From Chloroflexia bacterium (GTDB lineage Bacteria > Chloroflexota > Chloroflexia > Thermomicrobiales > UBA6265), in contig JACCVC010000285.1 of the NCBI GenBank assembly GCA_013698305.1, positions 1 to 5,359 on the forward strand: a DNA stretch of 5,359 nucleotides, given 5' to 3'. Shown piece after piece: positions 1 to 5,087 of this stretch. Position 1 is the stretch's first letter. Each line of letters opens with the position of its first letter. A program made the position numbers and the translations under genes. The notes beneath the pieces were generated by a model that was given only the letters and a program-made list of their open reading frames with translations, searched no databases and had not been told where the DNA came from.

Positions 1-156
1 GTAGACCAGGATGAATGCAATCAGCAGCCAGAAGAAAACCTTCTGGACGATCCTGCTCACTGGCCAACTGGACTTCTTTTGGTAGTTTCTGCGAATCCGC
101 TCCAGATCCTCCTCCGAGGTCTGGACCGAGTCGATGCGTGGAGCTACGGTTGCCAT
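1..156 (-). CDS. Sugar ABC transporter permease, MalG-like, N-terminal fragment (runs off the left edge)
   Basis: Only the first 52 codons are present; the gene continues beyond position 1. The visible protein starts MATVAPRIDSV, has a charged cytoplasmic N-terminus of about 38 residues (ERIRRNYQKK), and then enters a hydrophobic helix (VFFWLLIAFILVY), as expected for the first membrane span of a MalG-type inner-membrane subunit of a carbohydrate importer. Nothing diagnostic such as the EAA loop is inside the window, so identity rests on position: it follows a MalF-like gene directly, in the standard order binding protein, MalF, MalG. The ATG lies one base after the stop codon of the upstream permease, and its ribosome-binding site is inside that gene, which implies translational coupling. 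The family role is to pair with the MalF-like subunit to form the channel for a periplasmic or extracellular sugar. Confidence 0.85.
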   Translation of the reverse strand, partial: MATVAPRIDSVQTSEEDLERIRRNYQKKSSWPVSRIVQKVFFWLLIAFILVY

Positions 157-157
157 G

Positions 158-1132
158 CTATCCCTCCTCCACCTTGATCAGCCGGGTGTAGATGAACGCC
201 AGAGTACCGATGGTTAGAAAGATGAGCACCGCTGGCGCTGAACCTTCTCCGATGCGTTGCGAAGCGATCAATTGTTGCTGGGTATAGATGGCGATCGACA
301 TCGTATCCAACGCGTATCCGTTCAGGACGAAAATCATGTCGAATACCCGGAACGCGTCCAGCGTGCGGAAGATCAACGCCACCAACAACGCCGGCTTGAG
401 CAAGGGCAACGTGATGTGAAAGAACTGCTGGATCTTGCTGGCGCCGTCGACATAGGCCGCCTCGTAGACATCGGTCGGGATCACCTGCAGCCCCGCCAGC
501 AGCAGCAGCGCCATGAACGGCGTCGTTTTCCAGACATCGACCGCGATCACCGCCCCGAGCGCCGTTGAAGGGTTGGCTGCCCAAGCAAGAAACGTACTCT
601 CGTCCATCAAATTAAGCTGCTTCAGAATGGAGTTAATGACGCCGAAACGATCATGGAACATCCACTCCCACAGGAGCGATGAGACCACTGTCGGAATCGC
701 CCACGGCACCAGCATCGATGTCCGCACGATGCCGCGGCCCCGAAAATTGGAATGGATGGTGAGGGCGATAATCATCCCGAGCAACGTCTCCAGCGTCACC
801 GTGGCGACGGTGAAGATGGCCGTGTTCTGCATGGACGACCAGAACTGGGGATCATCAAGCGTGTTCCGGTAATTCGCGAAACCGACATAGTTCGGCTCGC
901 GGATGCTTGCCAGGCGGGTATCGGTGAAGCTCAGCCTGAACGTCTCGATTAGTGGGTAGATCGCCACGATGGCTATCACGACCAGTACCGGTACCACCAG
1001 TATCCAGCCGAGCCGTTCCTGCTGCCGGGCCAGCGTGCCGCGGTCGCGAAACGATTTCTTGTGTTCCGAGGTTGCTTGTTCCTCAACTTCGGCGGCGGTA
1101 GTGATTTGTGCAGCTTGCTGGTCCGACGCCAT
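158..1132 (-). CDS. Sugar ABC transporter permease, MalF-like
   Basis: A 324-residue integral membrane protein of the MalF/UgpA type (binding-protein-dependent transport inner-membrane component), the usual length for this family. A charged N-terminal tail of about 40 residues precedes the first span (about 42-63). Further spans lie at about 104-126, 138-158, 193-216, 245-268 and 299-317, giving six in all. The periplasmic stretch after the first span carries the family-typical NYVGFANY and FWSSMQNTAIFT. The EAA loop that docks onto the ATPase is complete at residues 224-243 (EAAYVDGASK, then F..ITLP). The ATG at 1132 is supported by a GAGGGGG ribosome-binding site seven bases upstream. It sits 126 bp downstream of the binding-protein gene and overlaps the MalG-like ribosome-binding site at its end. 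The family imports oligosaccharides or polyols. The neighbouring binding protein suggests a maltose/trehalose/sucrose-like substrate, but that is inference. Confidence 0.95.
   Translation of the reverse strand: MASDQQAAQITTAAEVEEQATSEHKKSFRDRGTLARQQERLGWILVVPVLVVIAIVAIYPLIETFRLSFTDTRLASIREPNYVGFANYRNTLDDPQFWSSMQNTAIFTVATVTLETLLGMIIALTIHSNFRGRGIVRTSMLVPWAIPTVVSSLLWEWMFHDRFGVINSILKQLNLMDESTFLAWAANPSTALGAVIAVDVWKTTPFMALLLLAGLQVIPTDVYEAAYVDGASKIQQFFHITLPLLKPALLVALIFRTLDAFRVFDMIFVLNGYALDTMSIAIYTQQQLIASQRIGEGSAPAVLIFLTIGTLAFIYTRLIKVEEG
161..170 (-). promoter_or_regulatory. Ribosome-binding site for the MalG-like gene, embedded in the end of the MalF-like gene
   Basis: On the minus strand GGAGGAGGGA precedes the ATG at 156 by a 4-nt gap. 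These bases also encode the last residues (VEEG) of the upstream permease. A purine-rich site overlapping the end of the preceding gene, with stop and start one base apart, points to coupled translation of the two permease subunits in similar amounts. Confidence 0.75.
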
Positions 1133-1173
1133 GTCGTATCCCCCTCAGCTTGTGGAACCATGCGATATGCGGC

Positions 1174-1203
1174 ACCGGGCGGGAGCCGAAGCCCCCACCC
1201 GGT
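1174..1203 (-). promoter_or_regulatory. Strong cUUCGg hairpin between binding-protein and permease genes
   Basis: Read on the minus strand, ACCGGGTGGG pairs with CCCGCCCGGT (one T-G wobble). The stem continues inward through a G-U wobble, G-C and C-G to a TTCG loop closed by C-G. The result is a 13-bp stem with an exceptionally stable cUUCGg tetraloop. No T-run follows the 3' arm, so it is not a classical intrinsic terminator. The position, after the binding-protein stop and before the permease start, is where mRNA-stabilising or attenuating hairpins sit in other sugar importer operons, such as the malE-malF spacer of enteric bacteria. The likely effect is more binding protein than permease. 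Confidence 0.75.
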
Positions 1204-1236
1204 TGAACCACCTCACGCCGTTGTCAGGGGTTCAAC
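1202..1236 (-). repeat. Second inverted repeat in the binding-protein/permease spacer
   Basis: GTTGAACC at 1202-1209 and GGTTCAAC at 1229-1236 are perfect 8-bp complements with a 19-base loop. It lies between the binding-protein stop and the cUUCGg hairpin, sharing only bases 1202-1203 with the latter. It could act with it as a two-hairpin barrier against 3' exonucleases, or be incidental. Confidence 0.45.
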
Positions 1237-1258
1237 ATGTCGTATGTGTGTGCGCTGT

Positions 1259-2695
1259 CTACAGCTCACTCATGATATCTTCAAGGTCGGCCTGCAGGTT
1301 CTCAACAAGCGATGCCGCATCGCCACCGCCGAGAATCTGGCTCACCGCAGTGAAATAGGCAATGGAGACATCGTTGTAGAAGTCAGCTGACACGGTCGAC
1401 GGACGGGGGACCGAAGCCTCCGAGAAGACGGGGAACAGATCCTCGTAGTAGGGCTGAGCCGCGAGCACGTCCGGATCAGAGTAGAGATCACCGTACGTCG
1501 GCAGGTTGGCCCGCTCGATCGCCCGCGATTTCTGCATGGGCTGGCTCGTGATGTAGCGAGCCCATTCCTTGGCGGCTTCCTGGTTCTCGGAATAGGTGGA
1601 GACGAACATCTGCCACCCGCCAAGGGTCGCGGCGCTTTCCCCGCCCTCGGTGCCCGATGGAAGCTGGCCAACGGTGAAGTTGTCGGCGATGGCCGAGCCT
1701 TCTTCCTGGCCCAGCGCGTAGGCGTACGGCCAGTTGCGCATGAACGCCGAAGCGCCACCCTGCCAGACGGTGCGTCCATCCTCTTCCATGTAGCCGGTGA
1801 CGGCTGACGGCGAGATGCCACCGACCCAGCCAGCGGCGCGCTCGAAGGCGGCGATCGCGTTCTCGTTATTGACGGTTACTTCGCCGCTATCGGGATCGAT
1901 GATCTGCCCGCCATCGTGTGAAACCTGCCACTCGAGGGCGTTGCAGGTGAGACCTTCGTAGGCCGCGCCCTGCCAGACAAAGCCAGTGAATTCCGGCGTA
2001 TCTGCGATCTCACCTTCCATGATCGTCATCGCGTATTCTTCGAGTTGATCCCACGTCTCCGGCGGACCCTCGAACCCGTACTCCTCGAGCAAGTCGGTGC
2101 GGGAGTACAGGAGCCCGGCGTCCGTAAACCAGGGAATACCGACTACCGTCTCGTTCAGGGTGTTGTTGTCGACAATGCGCTGGAAGTGGCCTTCCTGGAG
2201 CACGTCGCTCAGGTCCACCGCGTGCGGCGCCATTATGCCTGGCCAGATCACGTCGATCTGGGCCGCGTCGATGTCGGACGATTGTGCCGCCATCGTCTGA
2301 AGATAGAAGGTGAGCCGGTCAGTGGCCGACTCCGCGCCCATAAGATAGTTGACTTGCATGCCGGTGATCTCATTGAATCGGGCGACCACGGCTTCGTCAT
2401 AGGCTACGCCAGGACCATCGGCCCCGCCCATCCAGTTGATTTCGGTTCCGGCGAAATCCGTGCTGAGCTCGAGCTCTGCCTGAAGATCATCGGCACTTGG
2501 AATGGTGTACCCAAGAGGCTGGCTGGCGTCGGGCGTTGCCTGGGCGCCAATGGACTCGGCTCGCAGCATCGTCCCCATCAGGGCCGAGCTGAGACCGAGC
2601 GCGGTACCGCGCTTCATGACCTCGCGACGTGACAACCGGCCATTGACGGCGTCACGATACAGATTGTTTACCGGATTTGGATGAAAACGCTTCAC
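1259..2695 (-). CDS. Tat-exported sugar ABC transporter substrate-binding protein (family 1, trehalose/maltose-binding type)
   Basis: A 478-residue extracellular solute-binding protein. The N-terminus carries a twin-arginine signal (SRREVMK, residues 22-28), a hydrophobic stretch at 31-44, and a likely signal peptidase I site after AQA (51-53). No lipobox Cys is present. Mature-chain landmarks match the trehalose/maltose/sucrose-binding branch (TMBP, LpqY, ThuE) of family 1: GIPWFTDAGLLYSRTDLL (186-203), WQGAAYEGLTCNALEW (241-256), AFMRNWPYAYAL (317-328), LGGWQ (358-362) and a C-terminal RPST (431-434). The start is a GTG at 2695, chosen because AGGAGG lies five to six bases upstream and because this start keeps the whole Tat signal. 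It is first in an operon with two permease genes and captures the substrate outside the membrane. The exact sugar cannot be read from the sequence. Regulation is probably through the palindrome-rich region upstream. Confidence 0.93.
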   Translation of the reverse strand: MKRFHPNPVNNLYRDAVNGRLSRREVMKRGTALGLSSALMGTMLRAESIGAQATPDASQPLGYTIPSADDLQAELELSTDFAGTEINWMGGADGPGVAYDEAVVARFNEITGMQVNYLMGAESATDRLTFYLQTMAAQSSDIDAAQIDVIWPGIMAPHAVDLSDVLQEGHFQRIVDNNTLNETVVGIPWFTDAGLLYSRTDLLEEYGFEGPPETWDQLEEYAMTIMEGEIADTPEFTGFVWQGAAYEGLTCNALEWQVSHDGGQIIDPDSGEVTVNNENAIAAFERAAGWVGGISPSAVTGYMEEDGRTVWQGGASAFMRNWPYAYALGQEEGSAIADNFTVGQLPSGTEGGESAATLGGWQMFVSTYSENQEAAKEWARYITSQPMQKSRAIERANLPTYGDLYSDPDVLAAQPYYEDLFPVFSEASVPRPSTVSADFYNDVSIAYFTAVSQILGGGDAASLVENLQADLEDIMSEL

Positions 2696-2707
2696 GAGTT
2701 CCTCCTG
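2696..2707 (-). promoter_or_regulatory. Ribosome-binding site fixing the GTG start of the binding-protein gene
   Basis: The minus strand reads ACAGGAGGAACTC directly before GTG at 2695. This near-perfect AGGAGG at optimal spacing supports the GTG start rather than the internal Met27, which would delete the Tat signal. Confidence 0.8.
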
Positions 2708-2709
2708 TT

Positions 2710-2739
2710 GTACGCGTACGAGAGAGCCGTACGCTACGG
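2710..2739. promoter_or_regulatory. GTAC-centred palindromes just upstream of the binding-protein ribosome-binding site (candidate operator)
   Basis: GTACGCGTAC at 2710-2719 is a perfect 10-bp palindrome with a central CG. It is followed at 2727-2739 by CCGTA-CGC-TACGG, a 5-bp inverted repeat with a 3-base loop. A 12-base relative of the first site (10/12 identical, same orientation) occurs at 2767-2778 (GAACACGTACGA against GTACGCGTACGA). A central-CG palindrome beside a sugar operon start resembles a LacI-family operator, but no regulator gene is visible in the window, so the binding protein is unknown. Confidence 0.4.
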
Positions 2740-2850
2740 ACCTTCAGCCAGCTACGATGGGTTCACGAACACGTACGACACGACCGCTTGATATGCCTGT
2801 CGCGGCGGTTGGACCCGCCCGCGTCTATCGTCGATGGCTCAAGTACGCTT

Positions 2851-2880
2851 GTTCTACTCCGTCAAGACCATGTTCGTCAA
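2851..2880 (-). promoter_or_regulatory. Candidate sigma-70-type promoter for the sugar importer operon
   Basis: On the minus strand TTGACG (2880-2875) is followed after 18 bases by TAGAAC (2856-2851), matching five of six and four of six consensus positions. The leader to the GTG start would be about 150 bases, containing a GC-rich hairpin near 2800-2822 and the GTAC palindromes. A second TTGACG occurs 15 bases further on (2865-2860) without a convincing -10. Promoter rules in this lineage are not well known to me, so this is tentative. Confidence 0.3.
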
Positions 2881-2965
2881 GTGCTCAACGGTATTTTCGT
2901 GCCGGTTCGTCCGTGTGTGGTGTAGTCCACGCAAGAACCTGACCAACGCGTCAGTCCGCCTGGAA

Positions 2966-3400
2966 CTATCTCTCGTGCAGGTGCGCTTCGTCATCGGGTA
3001 CCTCGAACCGGCCAGTCTTGTTCGTGAGCCGGACCCGGTACACGATCGCGCCCGGCGATACTGAAATGGGTCCCGAAGATGGCGCGACGATCGCGATCGC
3101 CCGCGATCTCTCGTCCGGATCGTTGATCTCCTCGAACTCGCCGTCGGCAATGACCGAGCGCCACCGGTCCTCGGCGGTGGCCTCGTCGACCTCGAAGGTC
3201 ACCAGCGGCTGCTCGCGCATGATCGCCAGCTTGCGCCCCGGCCCGCTGATCGCGTAGGCGCTCTCGCCGTCGTAGCCGTAGGCGAGCGGCACCAGGTACG
3301 GGCGCCCGCCGTCGTGCCGGCAGCAGGCGATCCGCCCGACCAGGGCGGTCCGCAATAATTCCTCAATCCCGTCCTCATCGAGGACAAAGATCTTCCCCAT
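2966..3400 (-). CDS. Pyridoxamine 5'-phosphate oxidase-like flavin-binding protein
   Basis: A 144-residue cytoplasmic protein of the split-barrel flavin-binding superfamily that includes pyridoxamine 5'-phosphate oxidases and the NimA nitroimidazole-resistance group. The pattern is typical: an N-terminal helix (EDGIEELLRTALVGRIA), then a barrel strand pair with GGRPYLVPLAYGYDG (31-45), AYAISGPGRKLAIMREQP (48-65, the usual phosphate/FMN-contact region with R56 and K57), VTFEVDE (67-73), and WRSVIADGEFEEI (80-92). The length fits the short 'Pyridox_ox_2-like' proteins rather than true PdxH. Such proteins bind FMN, F420 or sometimes heme; the substrate here is unknown. The ATG at 3400 is preceded by a weak GGGGTGA about ten bases upstream; the next upstream ATG in frame runs at once into TGA. 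The gene stands alone, with an inverted-repeat element ending 29 bp before its start. Confidence 0.85.
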   Translation of the reverse strand: MGKIFVLDEDGIEELLRTALVGRIACCRHDGGRPYLVPLAYGYDGESAYAISGPGRKLAIMREQPLVTFEVDEATAEDRWRSVIADGEFEEINDPDERSRAIAIVAPSSGPISVSPGAIVYRVRLTNKTGRFEVPDDEAHLHER

Positions 3401-3429
3401 AGATTCGTTTCACCCCATGGCCCGCTCAC

Positions 3430-3566
3430 AACCGCATTGTCATTCTGAGCCGAAGACGAAGTCGTCGTGTCGAAGAATCCCGATGTTCATGGGGCTCAAT
3501 CCTGGATACTTGAGGTCCAGTGGATTTGAGATGCTTCGACTACGCTCAGCATGACACATTGCGGTT
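3430..3566. mobile_element. MITE/REPIN-like element with long imperfect terminal inverted repeats (non-coding)
   Basis: The left end (3430-3450) and the reverse complement of the right end (3544-3566) share AACCGCA, then TGTCAT, one mismatch, then CTGAGC, with a two-base gap. The complementarity resumes inside: TCGAAGAATCCC on the left against TCGAAGCATCTC on the right. The left arm has about 15 extra bases containing the near-palindrome GACGAAGTCGTC (3454-3465). A small stem CTGGA/TCCAG lies near the centre (3502-3520). TGTCATnCTGAGC...CGAAGnATCTC is a motif I recall as a dispersed repeat in many bacterial genomes; its translation gives the familiar spurious peptide CHAERSRSISN. No open reading frame fits the element and no clear target-site duplication was seen. 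It would need a transposase supplied elsewhere, if it is mobile at all. Confidence 0.75.
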
Positions 3567-3639
3567 CGTGTGCAGTTTGCCAACTTGCTCGCGACGAAAC
3601 ACCGCACACGTTGACGCAGCCGGTCCGTTTTCCTGTTGG

Positions 3640-4830
3640 CTACTGATAAATCACCAGGTCTGGAACCGGTTCCAGATCGAGAATCTCCTCCGCCGTCATC
3701 AGCGGAACATCCTGCTTGTAGAACAGCTTGACGCCGTGATACTCGATCGGCATCTGACCGATCATCACCGCGTAGGCCTCCGTCTTGGTGGCTGGCGGCC
3801 CGAACCCATCGGCATCGATCACCAGTTGGACTCCGGCCATCGGCTCGACCTGGTCCTTGTTGTCGATCATGGTGTAGTGGAACTGATGCACGATCAGCAC
3901 CTTGGGCGGGATGCCCATCTCGGTCGTCAGGTCCACCAGCCAACGCTGCGCGAACGCGATATCGGTAGCGTCGATCTGGCCGATATGATCGCCGGGTATC
4001 TGCCCTTCTTCCATGGCGAACTCCGGGTCGATCGCCAGGTGTACGTGAGGCAACTCCAGCCATGGCCGGATGCCCTCGATCTCGGCCTCGACGGTGCGGC
4101 GCCCAACCTGAACATCGAGGAACAGCAGGATATCGTTGGCCGCCGTGAACTCGGCATATTGATCCAGTAGCTCCGACGGGGTATCGAGCAGGAAGCTGCC
4201 GTCGGTCTGCGGCTCCGGCTGCGCGACCGAGGCGATCACTTCGAACGCGATCATCACCGGTCGCGAGGGATCGGCGGCCTCGTACTCCGCCGCCTGGGCT
4301 CGCAGCAGCTCCAGCACCCGCTGCATGTCATGCTCGCCAAGAATGCCCATGTTCTCGTTGCCGGGGAACCCGTAGTATGTCAGGATCCGGTATTCCGGCA
4401 GCAGTCCATCGGGTGTCAGGGCGGGTTGCTCGGGCGCCTGGCCCAGGTCCAGTTGCAGGTCTGGCGGGGTGGAGATGATCGGCGCGACCGATGCCTCGTC
4501 GTCCGTCACCGCGAGCGAATCAGTCGAGATCGACGCCGCGTCCGATGCTGCCTCCTGCTCGCCCCAGTCAATCACCGGCGCGGGTGTGGCGTTCTGGTCG
4601 ATCGCCGCGAGCTCGTTCAGATGCGCCTGTCCCGGAGGCCCTGCCATAAGCAGCGAGCCAATCACCAGGATCAGCAACATCCAGACCGACAGGGTTCGAT
4701 CCCCCGGCAGTGGCCGCGCGATACGCGTGATGATGGCGCGAACGCGGTCGGAAAAGAGATGCGGCGCCGTTGGCGCGGGCGGTGGAGCGGTGATCCATTC
4801 TGATGAAAACGGTTTTGGCCGGTCGGCCAT
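3640..4830 (-). CDS. Membrane-anchored protein with a predicted (beta/alpha)8-barrel-like extracytoplasmic domain, function unknown
   Basis: A 396-residue protein I do not recognise by name. A Pro-rich cytoplasmic tail of about 45 residues precedes one membrane span (about 47-66), giving an N-in anchor. Next comes an acidic, Ala/Ser/Pro-rich linker (about 70-145, with NATPAPV). The rest shows eight hydrophobic strands separated by helices: YRILTYYGF (148-155), PVMIAFEV (191-198), DILLFLDVQVG (233-243), VHLAIDPEF (263-271), PKVLIVHQF (309-317), VQLVIDADGFG (334-344), VKLFYKQD (367-374) and DLVIYQ (391-396). Acidic and polar residues sit at strand ends (E197, D239, D268/E270, H315, D339/D341), as in TIM-barrel hydrolases, so a glycan- or wall-active enzyme is possible but unproven. 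I recall similar unnamed proteins, with DPE-PG-IG and HQF motifs, in Actinobacteria. The start at 4830 is preferred over an ATG 30 codons upstream because GGAGGG precedes it and the upstream extension looks non-coding. Its neighbour is an L,D-transpeptidase. Confidence 0.85.
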   Translation of the reverse strand: MADRPKPFSSEWITAPPPAPTAPHLFSDRVRAIITRIARPLPGDRTLSVWMLLILVIGSLLMAGPPGQAHLNELAAIDQNATPAPVIDWGEQEAASDAASISTDSLAVTDDEASVAPIISTPPDLQLDLGQAPEQPALTPDGLLPEYRILTYYGFPGNENMGILGEHDMQRVLELLRAQAAEYEAADPSRPVMIAFEVIASVAQPEPQTDGSFLLDTPSELLDQYAEFTAANDILLFLDVQVGRRTVEAEIEGIRPWLELPHVHLAIDPEFAMEEGQIPGDHIGQIDATDIAFAQRWLVDLTTEMGIPPKVLIVHQFHYTMIDNKDQVEPMAGVQLVIDADGFGPPATKTEAYAVMIGQMPIEYHGVKLFYKQDVPLMTAEEILDLEPVPDLVIYQ

Positions 4831-4834
4831 GCGA

Positions 4835-4840
4835 CCCTCC
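4835..4840 (-). promoter_or_regulatory. Ribosome-binding site deciding the start of the barrel protein
   Basis: GGAGGG on the minus strand ends four bases before the ATG at 4830. The alternative in-frame ATG at 4918-4920 lacks a comparable site and would place about 30 atypical residues ahead of the Pro-rich tail. Confidence 0.7.
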
Positions 4841-4905
4841 AGGTTGATGACGGAGTGCGCGAGTTCCCGCGGCGATTCCAACCAAGCGGAACAGCGTTGC
4901 GCACG

Positions 4906-4971
4906 GGTATACCACGACAATGCCTGTGCGGCTCATCGCGGTGTACATCACCATCATGGTACGTCATTCTA
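4906..4971 (-). promoter_or_regulatory. Upstream region of the barrel-protein gene: possible -10 box and two short palindromes
   Basis: On the minus strand TAGAAT (4971-4966) is a five-of-six match to a -10 box, about 135 bases before the start codon; no good -35 accompanies it. Downstream lie ACCAT-C-ATGGT (4950-4960), an 11-bp palindrome, and GGTATACC (4906-4913), a perfect 8-bp palindrome. These may be operator sites or chance. The rest of 4831-5015 shows nothing else I can support. Confidence 0.25.
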
Positions 4972-5015
4972 TGAGATAAGACGTTTTCGACGATTGCCCG
5001 TGAGGAGATGCATCC

Positions 5016-5041
5016 AGAAAGGGTCAACACGGAGTTGACCC
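5016..5041 (-). terminator. Probable weak intrinsic terminator after the L,D-transpeptidase gene
   Basis: The minus strand reads GGGTCAAC, a five-base loop (TCCGT), GTTGACCC, then TTTCT. The 8-bp perfect stem followed by a short T-run is 47 bp past the transpeptidase stop codon. The T-run is short, so termination may be partial. A perfect palindrome CCCGTACGGG (5039-5048) overlaps the stem base by three bases. Confidence 0.55.
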
Positions 5042-5051
5042 GTACGGGCGT

Positions 5052-5072
5052 CACCGGGCACAAAACCCGGTG
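5052..5072 (-). repeat. Second hairpin downstream of the L,D-transpeptidase gene
   Basis: CACCGGG (5052-5058) and CCCGGTG (5066-5072) form a perfect 7-bp stem with a 7-base loop, starting 15 bases past the transpeptidase stop. No T-run follows on the minus strand, so by itself it is not a terminator. It may protect the mRNA 3' end or work together with the next hairpin. Confidence 0.55.
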
Positions 5073-5087
5073 CTGCCTGTGCTCGCC

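Noticed and set aside
2677..3150. Short reading frames across the 2696-2965 intergenic region on both strands
   Set aside because: They overlap one another and the edges of known genes, have Arg/Ser-rich low-information translations, and the region is better explained as regulatory DNA.
3421..3575. Target-site duplication around the inverted-repeat element
   Set aside because: The flanks (CTCAC on the left, CGTGTG on the right) do not form a direct repeat; if anything they weakly extend the inverted repeat.
3440..4063. A 207-codon minus-strand reading frame crossing the inverted-repeat element
   Set aside because: It overlaps the well-supported barrel protein in another frame, is rich in Arg/Asp shadow composition, and its end is the repeat-derived peptide CHAERSRSISN seen when this dispersed repeat is translated.
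3520..4170. Plus-strand reading frame of 216 codons, and similar ones at 4330-4803, 4469-5038 and 2045-2632
   Set aside because: Each is antisense to a strongly supported minus-strand gene, has no ribosome-binding site I can support and no recognisable motif. They are normal shadows in GC-rich DNA.
4831..4920. N-terminal extension of the barrel protein to an ATG at 4920
   Set aside because: The in-frame start at 4830 has a good GGAGGG site, while the 30 extra residues lack family-like character and would cover the likely leader with its palindromes.
5052..5072. Hairpin as an intrinsic terminator
   Set aside because: No T-run follows on the minus strand; only the hairpin at 5021-5041 has even a short one.
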